Source: Pinus tabuliformis
Lineage: Eukaryota > Streptophyta > Pinopsida > Pinales > Pinaceae
Direction: 5' to 3'
NCBI GenBank assembly: GCA_031772625.1
Contig: CM062807.1
Coordinates: forward strand, 1,150,885,007 to 1,150,949,006
DNA length: 64,000 bases
The position numbers and the translations under genes are program-made. Below, in pieces: positions 1 through 11,099 of the stretch (position 1 is its first letter; the number at the start of each line of letters is the position of its first letter). The notes beneath the pieces are model-generated. The model saw only the letters and a list, made by a program, of their open reading frames with translations, was not told where the DNA came from and searched no databases.

Positions 1-669
1 CGGTTGATCTTCCAAAACTCTCTTGGCTTCGTCTAAAAAGGGACAACGGCGGAGGGTGTGATTGCCTTCACACAATTCGCAGGAGGATGTCCATCCTCTT
101 TTTCGTCTAGAACCTTCACGTTCGCTGGTCGACGGTAAGCATTCAACCTGGCTGTCAGAGGTTGACGCTTCCGAACTGTGCAAGCGAGGGGACCAGTCCC
201 TTAGTATCCGGGGAATACTGGGACAATCACGGTGGAAGTGGCCTCCTCTACATATGACACATGGTGACTTGGGCCCGGTCCGTGCTGTGTGTGGATTTCC
301 GCTAGATATCTTTTGCTTGCCCCCAGCCACCTTTGGCTCCTTCTGCTTCTTTTCTTTCTTCTTCTTTTCCTTCTTCTTTTCTATGGGAGCTCCACCTTCG
401 GCGGCTCGTCCCTTCGAAGAGGAAGGATCGGAGGAAGATCCATAAGAAGTGGAAGGCTGGAGGGTAGCTCTAGACTGGTCTAACTGTTGACTTGACTGTT
501 CAGGAACCGTGGTGTTCTGAACTACAGCGGTTGAGAAAAGCCAAACTGGCAGGCCAATTTTCAGTCCTGGAAGCGACAATGTGGCCATGTGGGGTGCACC
601 AACTTCTCCCCAAGAGGAGAAAGGGCTAGGGGTCCCATCCTGTGGAATCCCTTTGTTGGTGTGTTCCAT
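1..669 (-). CDS. Gag-like protein with two zinc knuckles, C-terminus beyond window edge
   Basis: On the minus strand a frame starts at ATG 669 and stays open to base 1 (223 codons), so its stop lies outside the window. After a Ser/Thr/Pro/Gln-rich stretch and a Lys/Glu tract (about 390-330) come two CX2CX3HX4C knuckles: CVICRGGHFHRDCP (about 261-220) and CELCEGNHTLRRCP (about 81-40). Such knuckles bind nucleic acid in retrotransposon Gag proteins. The ATG is the first after an in-frame TAA at 711-709. The frame lies about 1.7 kb inside the LTR and primer site at 2.36-3.32 kb, as gag should. It is the only long undamaged frame in the window. Knuckle and position support gag of a Ty3/gypsy Tat-like element; the lineage is inferred. 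Confidence 0.72.
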   Translation of the reverse strand, partial: MEHTNKGIPQDGTPSPFSSWGEVGAPHMATLSLPGLKIGLPVWLFSTAVVQNTTVPEQSSQQLDQSRATLQPSTSYGSSSDPSSSKGRAAEGGAPIEKKKEKKKKEKKQKEPKVAGGKQKISSGNPHTARTGPKSPCVICRGGHFHRDCPSIPRILRDWSPRLHSSEASTSDSQVECLPSTSEREGSRRKRGWTSSCELCEGNHTLRRCPFLDEAKRVLEDQP

Positions 670-2361
670 GTTCTCAACTTTAAAGATCAACGTAGGAATC
701 AAGGGTAATTATGTTCCGTTTAAGATGAATTTTATATGACGACGCTTTAGACACAACTTGCTTTTTCAATTTTTAAGAGTCGAGAAAAAGCTAAAGATGA
801 CTCTAGTCTCCTTCGATGTATTAACGAGCCCGAAGTGACAAATGCTCGGATGGACTTTTTCAGTTATAGAGTTTGAAAAAGGCCAAAAGAAACTACTCTG
901 GAGTTCTAGGCAGAGGGTGTGCCAAACCTTTCGCGAAACCACAGAATACATTTTACGGTACGAGTGGTCGATCTTCGTGAATGCTGTGTTCACTGCATCG
1001 CGATCAGTAGGGCGGCAGACACGGTTTCCTATGGATAAAGGCTTTGTTCCTATAGGGGTCCCCCAATATACGCGACGGTACGCGGGGGCACAAGTCCGTA
1101 TTAGTGCTATCGTCCCTTAGGAGGAATCACCCACCTTCGTAGAGATCGACAGTCACTATGTTTAACGACGCTGGTTCACGTCTCTACCTAGACCTCTACT
1201 GTGTTTCGTTATGTTTCAAAGCGTTGTTAGATAAATTCAGTTCTTTTTAGGTTGATCTTGCTTAGCAGTTTGCCTTTAAGGATCACCACGTGATGTATGA
1301 TACAACTCCTAAATGCAGTCTAAGAATGATAAGCAAGCTTTTTCAATTCTTTCAACTTATGAAAACCTTAACTACTGAAGGAAAAGAAAGACATCATCTT
1401 TTCAAACAGATCATAGAGCACTCATTGATGCACTTTTCCTAAATCGACATGCAAACTATCAAAATGCACATGCACAATGCAAGTATTTCTTTTCTTCTCT
1501 CTTAATGTTTGGTGTATGACAAAAAGAAAGCTGTTGTACGATTTCGAATTCAACTTCAAGCGAAAGCAAACAAGTATTTGTCCAATAATCAAAAGAACAC
1601 CTTAAGATTCACTCATTTCAAACACAAGAAATACTGAAATTCGAACCATATAACGAAAGCAAATGCTCAAGCAGCTATGAACAGCAATAAACTAGCTCTT
1701 AGAATCACAACGACACTTTCTCACAGGTCTAGATTCAAGAGGTCATAGCAAGACTAGTTCACTTTCGCTATGGGAAACTGTGAATGACAGCAAGAAATAC
1801 AATAAGAACAATCACGGTTTCTTCATACAACTGAGGCGGAATGAAGGCAAAGAGAAGTGGTTTCAGCTGGGTATACAGGTTGACAACTGGCTGCAAAAAC
1901 AATACTGAAAACTGGGCAACAGACAGTGGAGAATCCAAGTTGTACAAGGCAAAACTGGATCAGCGCAGGTGCTGCAATGTGAATCTGAGATGCAGCGCAG
2001 GTAGCCCCTTCGGGACCTGCGTTGCAGTGCAGGTATCTTTTGTGGCAGCTGCACTGATGAGACAAGTCACGTCTCTCTCAGATTCCGGGTCACAGTTTGC
2101 TAAAAAATGAGCGGTTTTTGTCCAAATCAGAAGCTATCAGACAAGTATACACTAGAGGATGATTAAGGGAGATGAACACTATCACAAAGAGCTTAAAAGA
2201 GTCCTTGTGGATCAGCTCTTTAAATCATGAACATGCCCAGCACTGGGCTAGAGTAGCTGCCCTCTACTTTGCATTCGAACGATTCGAATGCAGTTCGATT
2301 CGGTACTCCCTTTGTTCAAGAGATAAATAGCAAGAATACACAAGCTACCAACAAGACACGA
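670..2361 (-). other. Long 5' leader of Tat-like element 1
   Basis: This 1.7 kb between primer site and gag has no convincing coding frame on the minus strand; the short ORFs on both strands look like shadows. It holds several copies of a GCAGYGCAGGT motif (near 1963, 1993 and 2024) and a hairpin with 7-bp arms at 1996-2002 and 2015-2021. At 760-960 are spaced GAGTC/GAGTTT-GAAAA motifs that recur at 45.7-46.1 kb. Long leaders are usual in Tat-like elements. Confidence 0.5.
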
Positions 2362-2378
2362 TCCCAGTGGAGTCGCCA
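2362..2378 (-). other. Primer binding site, Tat-like element 1
   Basis: The minus strand reads TGGCGACTCCACTGGGA three bases inside the LTR end. This TGGCGACTCC-type primer site is typical of Tat/Ogre gypsy elements (reported there as complementary to a tRNA-Arg 3' end). It fixes the element's orientation: LTR at higher coordinates, internal region at lower. A decayed homologue with 15 of 17 matching bases is at 43,230-43,246. Confidence 0.75.
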
Positions 2379-2521
2379 GTCTGTTGTGGGGGAAAGTATC
2401 CAACTCGGAATGACCCTAACCCACTCTAAGGGTGACAGTTCCTTAGCAACAGCTGAAAGCAAAGCTATCTAAAGTTTCTTCTTTATGACATGCAAGAGAT
2501 AAAAGGAAGAGATCCACTTAC

Positions 2522-2612
2522 CGATGTCTTGCGCAAATGGTCGATCCAATCTCCTCTGTTTGCCGCTTGCTCCCAGCTCCAAGTCTTTTCACGGGCCCAG
2601 CTACACGAGATC
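2522..2612 (-). other. Exon-like 91-nt segment between splice-like sites
   Basis: On the minus strand this segment follows a pyrimidine-rich acceptor-like sequence (CTTGTCTTCTTTGCAG, ending at 2613) and precedes a donor-like GTAAGTGG (from 2521). A segment of identical length and partial similarity lies at 43,543-43,633, in the same place relative to a Tat-like primer site. Splicing is inferred; no upstream donor or downstream acceptor was fixed. Confidence 0.35.
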
Positions 2613-2931
2613 CTGCAAAGAAGACAAGAAAAGGAAACTACAAGAAGCATGCATTCATAATCGATTCAAGGATTAACATAAATCAAAGACGCAAGTAAGA
2701 CAATTCACCATTGAAACACATGCGAATAGAAGAACCTAAAATGCTTTATTAATATATGGAAGTAAGGTTCAGGAGGTGATACAACCATGAGAGGTCCAAT
2801 CCAGCATCACCTTCCCGACGGAGAGAAATCTCTTCTTCACCTCGCTCAAGCAATCACCCAATACTAACCACTGTAAACCAACAGCAATTCTTTGCACTAA
2901 ATTCCGGCCTCCAGATCCCATGGGATGAGAT

Positions 2932-2941
2932 CCTTATATAG
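2932..2941 (-). promoter_or_regulatory. TATA box in element 1 LTR
   Basis: The minus strand reads CTATATAAGG about 560 bp from the LTR-internal junction. A transcript would start about 30 bp downstream, near 2905, and read through the leader into gag. Confidence 0.55.
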
Positions 2942-3324
2942 AGTTTTGGAGTGAAGATAAGTCAGCTTGATGGGCGACTTGTTGTCCTCTTCAACTCCAG
3001 TTGTTCTTCAGTTCTTCACTCGGAGTTTCTGTCTTCCACTTGGAGTTTTAGAAGCTCTTAACTCATCATTAGGCGAATCTTATCATCAAGTGTCTTTTTA
3101 GAAGCTTCCTGGGCACTGGCACTTTGAGAAAAAGATTCCTCCACATGTCCAAGTACGCCCAACGCAGGTAGCCTTTGTTGTACCTGCTATGCAGCGCAGA
3201 TGCCTAGTGGAGTAGCTGCAATGATCCAAAACTGACCTGTTTTTGAGTGTTTTTCAGTGGAGAACTGATTTGTAGTGCTGTGGTTTGCTGACCTTGTTCC
3301 TCTAAGGGTAAGAACAACATGTTT

Positions 3325-4746
3325 AGGGACTTTGGATCCCTCAGATTATTGACATTTCATTCTCTATGCTGTAAGGCACAAAAATGTCTATAACATATAT
3401 GAAACTTTAAGTCATGGCAAACAAGTAGAAGAATTGGATTATCATGTTAAGGACCAACTCTTGTATCATTTGGGAAAGTTATGCATTCCTCAAACCGAAA
3501 GAGTAAAGATAATTCGAGAAGCACACACTTCTCTAATATCAGGTCACTTTGGTGTAAGTAAAACTGTTGCGCAACTGCAAAGATTTTGTTATTGGCCAAA
3601 AATGAATGAGACAATTTCTAGATATATAAGAGGGTGTAACATGTGTCCTAAAAGCAAGCCCAACAATAGAAAACTAGGCTCTACACTCCACTACTAGTTC
3701 CTTCTCATCCTTGGGAAAGTATTTCCATGGACTTTGTTGGGGAACTGCCTAAATCTAGAAAAGGTCATGACTATTTATATGTGATTGTGGATAGGTTCAG
3801 CAAGATGTGTATTTTAATACCTTGTAACAAACAGATTATAGCTTAACAAACAACAAAGTTGTTCTTTCAGCATGTATGGGTTCATTTTGGATTACCCACT
3901 TCCATTGTATCTGATCAAGATTCCCGATTTGTTGGGAAGTTTTGGTCAAGTCTGTGGGAATTTATGGACACTAGACTGAAGAAGAGCACAACCTTTCATC
4001 TACAAACAGATGGCCAAACAGAGGTGGTCAACATGACAGTGATCCAGTTGCTCAGAGGCTATTGCAGCAAGCATCCCAAGCTTTGGGATGAACTTTTGTG
4101 TTATGTGCAACATGCTTACAATCGGGCTAAACATTCTTCTACACAGAGATCTCCTTTTGAGACTTGATTTGGTTTCATACCAAGGTATCCCTTGGATTTT
4201 GTCTTTGGTAAAGACATAGCAGTTGATGGACACAGTGATGTGGACAAGGCAACCAGGTTCATTGAACAAATCCAAGAGATTCACTAGGTAGTACAGGAAC
4301 AATTGGAAAAAAGCCAAGCCAAGTACAAGGCAAGGCATGATAAGCATCAGATTGAGCATAGTTTCCAAGTTGGTGATCAAGTTTGGCTGTATATCAGCAA
4401 AGATAGAATGCAAGGTGAAGGTAAGAAGCTAAAGCCAAAAAGTTATGGACCTTTCAAGATACTTGAGAAAATCGGTGAGAATGCTTTTCGCCTTGATTTG
4501 TCAGCTTACATGCACATATATTCAGTAGTTAATGCAGAAAGCTTGAGACTGTTTGAACCTTCATTAATTGAAGATCCCGAAGAGCAGAGTCAATTGCCTT
4601 CTATTGATGATTTGTTGCCTAAATATCTCAATGAATTACACGAAGACACAGTTCTGGACAGGAATGTGAGAACTCACGTAGAGGGTATATTGAGTACCTC
4701 AGGATTGGGCTCAAAGGTTCAAAACCAAGAAGTGCAAGATGGATAG
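3325..4746 (+). pseudogene. Ty3/gypsy integrase with chromodomain-like tail (element 2), 5'-truncated
   Basis: A degraded integrase reads through several stops in one main frame. The HHCC zinc domain is at about 3,500-3,660 (REAHTS, GHFGVSKT, CNMCPK). The core has Asp in MDFVGELP (about 3,730), Asp in SDQDSRF (about 3,915) and Glu in DGQTEVVN (about 4,010). The C-terminal part (HSFQVGDQVWL, SYGPFKILEKIG) leads to a RTHVEGI region resembling a worn chromodomain. Stops include TAA near 3,843, TGA near 4,165 and TAG near 4,285. Gag, protease, RT and the 5' LTR are missing. They would lie left of element 1, which appears to have inserted here. I infer a chromovirus. Confidence 0.8.
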
Positions 4747-4838
4747 AAATTGGGCAAGCGAGGAATCTATATCCTCACTTGATTGATGCTTAGAAACCAA
4801 CTTTTGGTGGTCCAAAAGCTTTTTTAGTGGAAAGGCCG

Positions 4839-6253
4839 TGATCCAAATTGGATCCTAGAACACTCTCTAAGTTTTCATGAACTCTTTAAAAATCATGCCA
4901 AGGATTAAAAATCTTATAAAGATCAAGCTTATCGGAGATATCCTCGTAACAGTTGCAATTTGTGATTAGAGCGAAGCAACAAGGACTGTCGGCCCATGGT
5001 AACGCGCGCTATCGCAAATTAGCAATCCAGAGGCCATTTCGAGAAACGGGGGTAGTTTCTGACAGGGCAAACCCCTCAAAGAAGGAAAGGCCGCAAGCAC
5101 CTGGACCCGAAAAATTATAAAATGCAATGGATATCGTTCCGATTCCGTGGAAGCGGGATTCCACAAAACCGACAGAATATCGGAAGGGATTCGAGCGGTA
5201 AGTGGTTTCAATTGAGTCCCGCCTGATGCCATACAATGGTTGCCATGTGTCCGACGGAAGAGAGAGAAAACTGCTCACATCGGACGGATAAACGTCACGT
5301 TACTTATCCGCCCGATATGAACGATGACCGTATAATCTAGGGCCCCCAAATTGATGGCGGAGATGCGTTCTGATGGATGACCGGATTTGACGGGGTCAAC
5401 AGGCAAAGTTGTATAGGATTTGAAGTCCGATGTGGACGATGCATTGGAAAAAGGTCATGTTTCGCGAGTATTCTTGGAGTTAACGGAATAAATGGTCATT
5501 TCGAATATGTCCAAGAGAACTGACACTCATCCGTTATGAAATAGGTGGCCACCTCCCTGTGAGGCGTTATACAATGACTGATTAGGTAGGATAGAGGGAT
5601 TCAAACGGACAGAGGCAGGGGAACTGGAAAGCCGGGAAGCAGAAACGAATAGTCAGGAAGTAGATTGGCTTAAAAGCCACAAGCTGACAGAGAAAGCAGG
5701 AAGCAAGTTAGAGGCAGAGACGAGAAGTTGAGATGACCTGTAGAAGTAAAGGCAACATCGAGCCAGAGTCAAGACAGAGACAGAGAGAGTCAGAGAGTGT
5801 GTGTGCTCCAGAGAAGTCTTGAGAGGTTCAAGCACACTCCTCTGTAATGCATGTCATGTATGAGTCTCAGAATGGGCTCATACTACTGTGACCAATAGAG
5901 GTCAAGAGTTCAACGAGGAGAGTCTGTGTACTCCAGAGACTTGGGGAATCAAAGTACAGTCTTACTGATTTGTATCTGCTAAGTGAGACTCAAATTGAGT
6001 TCACTGTTGTAAAAACTCTGCTTTGAAGACATAATAGAGAGGCCACCATTGAGGGTTGGACCAGGAGACGTAGCCTGGGAGTATTGGGTGAACTCCTTAT
6101 TAAAATTGTTGTGTTTATATGTGTTACCTATTATGTTTTCTTTAACTGCTTCATTTCCTATGTATTTCACAATCTTATCGATTCATTGCATAAAATAACA
6201 TACGCACATCCATGCACATGAGTCTGTAATACCTTATTGTTTGTCTTAGAACA
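4839..6253 (+). repeat. Probable 3' LTR of gypsy element 2
   Basis: Begins TGATCCAAATTGGATCC just after a purine-rich AGTGGAAAGG tract, matching the start of the next LTR at 7,618. Near 6,050-6,110 it has a U5-like GACGTAGCCTGGGAG...GGGTGAACTCC stretch. The end is uncertain: I place it at the ACA at 6,251-6,253 because integrase-like sequence of an older element starts directly after. No coding content was found; the ORFs inside look spurious. Confidence 0.5.
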
Positions 6254-7615
6254 ATTCCAGATCACTATACAAGTTAGATAAGCCTTATGTTCCCATAGAT
6301 GAAAGATTGCAACTTATCAGGAAGGCTCATGCCTCCAAGGTTACATGACATTTTGGTGTTGGGTAGACAATTATCATCTTACAAAGGTATGAGTATTGAC
6401 CCAGATTGCAAGAAGATGTAGCATGATATACAATAAGGCACATACTTTGCTATATCGACAAACCTAGTAGTAAAAAGAAATGTAGATACCATCTATCATT
6501 TTTACCCACACAAACTTAGGAAAATTTCCATGCATTTTGTGGTTGGTTTACCAAAAAATAAGAAGTGACATGACTATTTATTTGTGGTAGTTGATATAGG
6601 TTCAAAAAGGTGCACATTATTATGCCCTATAAAAATAACATCAAGGGAAAAGAAGTAACAAACATGTTATTTGAATAGGTTTGTGTGCACTTTTCTGATA
6701 CCAAGAAATATCATCTCCGACATGGATATAATTTTTTTAACACCTTTTGGAATACACTTTGGCAGAAGATGGACACCAAGTTAATAGATCTACAACATTC
6801 CATCCAGATGAATATTGATAGACAATAGCCAATATAACTTCGGTGTAGATTTTTACGGGTTACAATCAAACACATATGAAGACTTATGATGAAAATTTGA
6901 TATGAATTTAGCTCTCTTATGACAGGGCAGTCCACACTTTTATTATTAAGTCCCCTTTTGAAACTTGCTTTGGGTATCACCTTCACTCTTGGATGTTGTA
7001 TATGGAAAATAGGGAGTAGTGAGGGAAGCCTTCACATTAGAAATATTAAGAGTATATAAATCCATTGAAAGTATTGGGAAAATCCACTTACAAGTTCATG
7101 AGACGATGAAGAAGTCACATGAAAGGTATAAGGCTAGACATGATCAACAAAAAACTAAGAAGTCATTCAAGGTGGGAGACAGATTTTGGTTAGAATTGAA
7201 AAAGGAAATATAGAAGGTCATGCTATGAATATCAAGGTTCTATGGAATTTTCCTTTTGGGCTATTGGGGTGGGATATGACACCTACGAAACCAGTCTACC
7301 CCCATACATGCACGTTTACTCAATATTGAATGTGGAGAATTTGAAACTCTATGAGCCTTCAGTGTTCGATTAGGAGGAGCAATTATTACCTACCATAGAG
7401 GACTTATCACCAATTTTTTAGGTAGAGTTGGAAAAAGATAACATTTTGTAGAATTCAAAAACTACTACATGTGAGAATATGAGATTTAGTAGATTGGATT
7501 GAAAGGACAACTTCAAGGAAAAGGAAAATGTACTCTAGGGAAAAAGTAGAGGAACAATTTCCTCATCTCTTTTAATAAAACTTTTGGGGACCAAAATCAT
7601 CTCTAAATGGGGAAG
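6254..7615 (+). pseudogene. Heavily degraded gypsy integrase (element 3)
   Basis: Plus-strand fragments in several frames parallel element 2: a zinc-domain relic (LQLIRKAHAS, then HFGVG, about 6,310-6,370), core relics (MDTKLID, about 6,770), and a C-terminal relic (KSHERYKARHDQQ, KSFKVGDRFWLELKK, about 7,105-7,200). It ends FPHLF...NFWGPKSS just before the LTR at 7,618. Many stops and frameshifts make it older than element 2. It begins mid-domain right after element 2's LTR, consistent with element 2 having inserted into it. Confidence 0.65.
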
Positions 7616-7617
7616 TG

Positions 7618-8400
7618 TGATTTATATTGGATCATCATATGATTTTTCATCTATCTTGGCACTTTTTGGGTGGAATTGGAGGAATTGGCATGTGGGGCCC
7701 ATTTTAATGGAGGTCCCAATTTGGAATATTGGGGTTTAGAATCATCTGGAGCTATTTTGAGGCATCAAACATTTTTTGGGGGGTCATAGTAATTGAAAAT
7801 TATGCCCACACCATTGATATTTATCTACAGACCAAGACCTTTTTGATGGTGCAAAAATCACCTCAATTAGAGCTCATATGTGAAAGTTATGCCTCCCAAT
7901 TAGTCACACATATGGGGATATCCATGTGTGTATTTTCAAGAAGATTGTAGAAGGTCCAAAACCTCATAATAATTGAGGGTAGAGGAAGTTAAAGACCTAC
8001 CTATACACAACTATCAAAATACGTTAAATACTGCACTGCTAGGAGGAGAAGAGGTTCCATTGTTTAGCATCATATCTTGTTCCACAACTGAGCAATATAT
8101 TTGAGAGTGGTATTTTGTAATCATAACAAAGGAGAGGAGGATTTTATAGCAGCTATTCATGACAATGTCAAAATGTGACTCCATAGTGAGTTCCCATTCT
8201 TTTGTACTTTCATTTTACAAATAAGGCAAAGAGAGCACAACATAGGCCTCACAATCTTGTCCATTTTTCTTATGTATTGAGTTTCATAAGATAAATATTG
8301 TGTTCATTTATGTGGATGGTGCGACTTTTATGTCTAGTATTTAATTTTCATATTTCATATATTTCTTAAATTCATGCCATAAGTTATAGATAACAAATAT
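7618..8400 (+). repeat. 3' LTR of gypsy element 3 (end approximate)
   Basis: Follows a purine tract (AAATGGGGAAG) and starts TGATTTATATTGGATC, alignable to element 2's LTR start. No matching 5' copy is in the window. The right end is a guess from the last U5-like sequence (near 8,280-8,400). Confidence 0.45.
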
Positions 8401-8899
8401 GAAATCTATGGAAATATATTTCCACACTCTAAGCTTTTGGAATATTATAAGAATTGTTGTGATGAATTATTCTAATGGAATATCCATGGTAGTTTGTAGA
8501 GAGAAAAATATAGGGAATGAGAAAGAATAATAGGGTTAGATAATATTCATACTTGAATGTAAGAAATAACCCTTATCTAATGACAATATAGGGTACCCTC
8601 AACATTAATTAAGGTAAGAAGTGGCTTTGGCATTTGTTGATATGGGGAAGTGTTGATCCAATGATTTGAGGATAGTGTTAAGGTTAATAAAGTTAGACAA
8701 AGTCCAATAAAGGGTGCACCTTATTAGGATGGGAAATAACCATAGTTTTGGTCCACTATAGGGTAGCTCCTTGTTCCCCTGAGGTCTTTTGGATGATGTT
8801 AATCGTTTCTGGACTTTGAGAGGATCAATAGAATAGGGGTCAATGAGACCATTCCTCTTTTTCTTAGGGGAAGCAGGTGGAGTTTTTTTCTCTTGTTAT
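8401..8899. other. Intergenic, nothing recognised
   Basis: AT-rich sequence without a convincing frame, repeat structure or primer site. Confidence 0.3.
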
Positions 8900-9850
8900 T
8901 TAGAAGAGTCAAAGTTGGGTTTTGAATGATCCTTGTTTTTCTTAAAAGATTAGGAAAAAGGGTCATGGTTAGGCATGTAGTCTTTATATATCATGATATT
9001 AGCATTTTCTTTTGTGACTACTATTCGAGGTTTAATAAGTTAATTAGTTCAAATTTTATTTATGTTCGGTGGTTTGATTTTGTAGAAATGTTTAGCGTTA
9101 TGTATGTCTTTCTTGTGGTACTTGCACAACATGTCGATCTCTAAGGAGATTAGGTTGCTTATTTTCTTTGGTATGAAATATGGTTTCATTTGATGTTTTA
9201 AGCAAGGGCACTTTTGTCATGCACTTTATATGTTTCATTTGATTTTATTTATCCCATAACAAGCTTATTCAAGTCTATCTCAATATGCAAGAGGTGGTTG
9301 ATGGTTTAAATAGTTCACTAAGAGTCCTTAATAAACAATTTTTCTTTTCTTTTTTAGTTCAGGGTCCTTGTAAAGATGAAATTACAAGTGTTCCTAAGAA
9401 TGTGTTAGGTACAATGATGAAAATCCTTGTGCAATTATTGTATAAAGGATGGAAAATCCTTTGTATCTTATTTATTAATGTGCATAAGAGTCAACATACT
9501 ATAATTATCTATGTTGGGCACATCAAATTTTTGGATGAACCAACCTAGTAATTGGTATAAACCATAGACCGACCCTTAACGGAGATGGCACCTATTAAGG
9601 AGATAGAACCAATGATGGGTGTCACCTATTAGTGATCACAAAATAGTTTGAATAAGACATCATTGTTACTGATTAACTTGGAATATGCCATCATGAAAGC
9701 CTCTAAGTGGTGTAGAGGATCTTCCCAAACTATGCCATGAAAAATAGCCAAATTTTGGTACATTTGGAGGAAGCCATGTAGAATATGAGGAGGAAGATGT
9801 TGTCTAAATATTTGATTAAAAGAATGAATTATTATTATTAGTTTTGTAGC
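8900..9850 (-). pseudogene. Relic of a gypsy gag gene
   Basis: The minus strand at about 9,770-9,600 gives LPPNVPKF in one frame and EDPLHHLEAFMMAYSKLIS followed by DVLFKLF in another. It continues as GDTHHWFYLL and LGWFIQKF around 9,600-9,520. This matches the usual order of the retrotransposon gag domain (DPxxHL, KLF, G-xx-W, then L-x4-F). Frameshifts and stops are frequent, and nothing certain is readable below about 9,300. The plus ORFs at 8,926-9,144 and 9,285-9,548 are antisense shadows. Confidence 0.45.
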
Positions 9851-9939
9851 TTAGAAAAGTGTTCTAGTCTCAGGAGGTGTCAATGAGGCTAAGAGTAGAA
9901 GAGGATCAATTATATCCAAACCCAGTTTATTTTTTTTAA

Positions 9940-10908
9940 AGTGAAAATGTCTTAATTAGATCATTAACTGGTTTTTACTTATTTTCCTAAGTATACCTTA
10001 GGGAAAATGGTTAATTAATCAGTATTAATTGAGACAAGTCGATTTCTGTCTGGTGACTTCTAGAAACGTGATTGGTGGAGTCAAGATGCTCTTAGCCATC
10101 GATCAGGATTAGATCTTGGTTGTTGATTTCTCAATGAGAGATTATAGAGGAAGTCGATGGGCATCTTGGAGACACACAAATTTGATTGAGCAAGGTCATA
10201 GTGATAGGGTGGGACACCAATAGAGGGCTTCAATAGTGATTGAAATCGATTTTCCAAAGAGATTTCTTCATAATGATCCCCAATTTCTTAGTGTTAGAGG
10301 GAGTTCAAATTATTACGAAAAGGGCCCAATTTCTCCTAGTGGTGCGAATTTACAAAAGGAGGCCAATTTTCTAGAGAGGCCATTTTGCAAGAGGAAAACC
10401 AAGTTTTCCAGTGAGGATCGATTTTCTAGTGGAGCCTCATTATTTCTCCAAGTGGTGCAAGTTTCTAGTGAAGGTTGAGTTTTCTCCAGGACACACGTGT
10501 GGGCTGAGTTGAGTTCGTATATGAGGGATGGATTGATTTTGAGAGGCCAAATTACTTCCAGGAGGTCAAATTAGCTTGCAGAAGTGAATGAAATAATTTG
10601 TCGGGGCTTTGCTAGTTTACGATAAGTAGTTGTAATAATTTTCAATTATAGATTTGCTGAAGAATAATAAAACCCTTATTTGCAAAACTGGTTTTCCCAA
10701 CATTGGGGTTTTTCTAGGGACAATTTTCCCAAAAATATTGATGTCTATTTTATGTGTGTGCTTTTTCTCAGTTCTTTGGTTTATTTAATTTGTGAAATTT
10801 ACAGTTGTGTTTTTATGTAGTATTTGTAGTAAATTAATTTGTTGGGACAAGTAATCGTTTAAAAGATAGGAGAATAATTACCAGATTAATTGCAATAAAT
10901 CTTTTACA
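9940..10908 (+). repeat. 5' LTR of copia element 4 (start approximate)
   Basis: The right end is fixed by ...CTTTTACA directly before the copia primer site at 10,909. The left end is uncertain because no second LTR is present. I place it near a palindrome-like TTTTCCTAAG-TATAC-CTTAGGGAAAA at about 9,978-10,003. Repeated TTCTAGTG/TTCTCC-AGTGG phrases occur at 10,330-10,490. Confidence 0.45.
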
Positions 10909-10920
10909 TGGTATCAGAGC
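10909..10920 (+). other. Copia primer binding site, element 4
   Basis: TGGTATCAGAGC, the standard plant copia primer site complementary to the initiator tRNA-Met 3' region, immediately after the LTR end TTACA. Confidence 0.8.
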
Positions 10921-11099
10921 ATAAATGAGGCACAAAATATTATTTGAGAAGATCAATGCTAGGTATATGAGACAAGACTAAGGGTTTATAAAAACCATAT
11001 CGATTGTTCCAAATTTACTTGGGGTTTACTTATTTTCCAAGGGTTTCATATAACTTCAATTGGTTTATGAGATCTGGACAGATTAAAGGGAGAATTGAA

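Larger units (their letters stand above)
2382..3319 (-). repeat. 5' LTR of Tat-like element 1
   Basis: This 938-bp segment begins TGTTGT and ends ACAACA on the plus strand, the expected short terminal inverted repeat. It sits three bases from the primer site, carries a TATA box, and has a hairpin with arms 3164-3170 and 3181-3187 resembling one in the leader. The other LTR is outside the window, so the far boundary rests on the terminal repeat alone and the TSD (TGTTT at 3320-3324 if real) cannot be tested. It seems to have inserted into element 2, whose integrase starts just to the right. Confidence 0.65.

Noticed and set aside
62..483. Plus-strand ORFs at 62-445 and 289-483
   Set aside because: Antisense shadows of the minus-strand two-knuckle gag; their Phe-rich part is the complement of its Lys-rich tract.
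2382..3319. Reading element 1's LTR as the end of a plus-strand element
   Set aside because: The primer site and TATA box both read on the minus strand, and gag lies on that strand.
4000..4413. 137-codon minus ORF
   Set aside because: Lies opposite a clear integrase on the plus strand.
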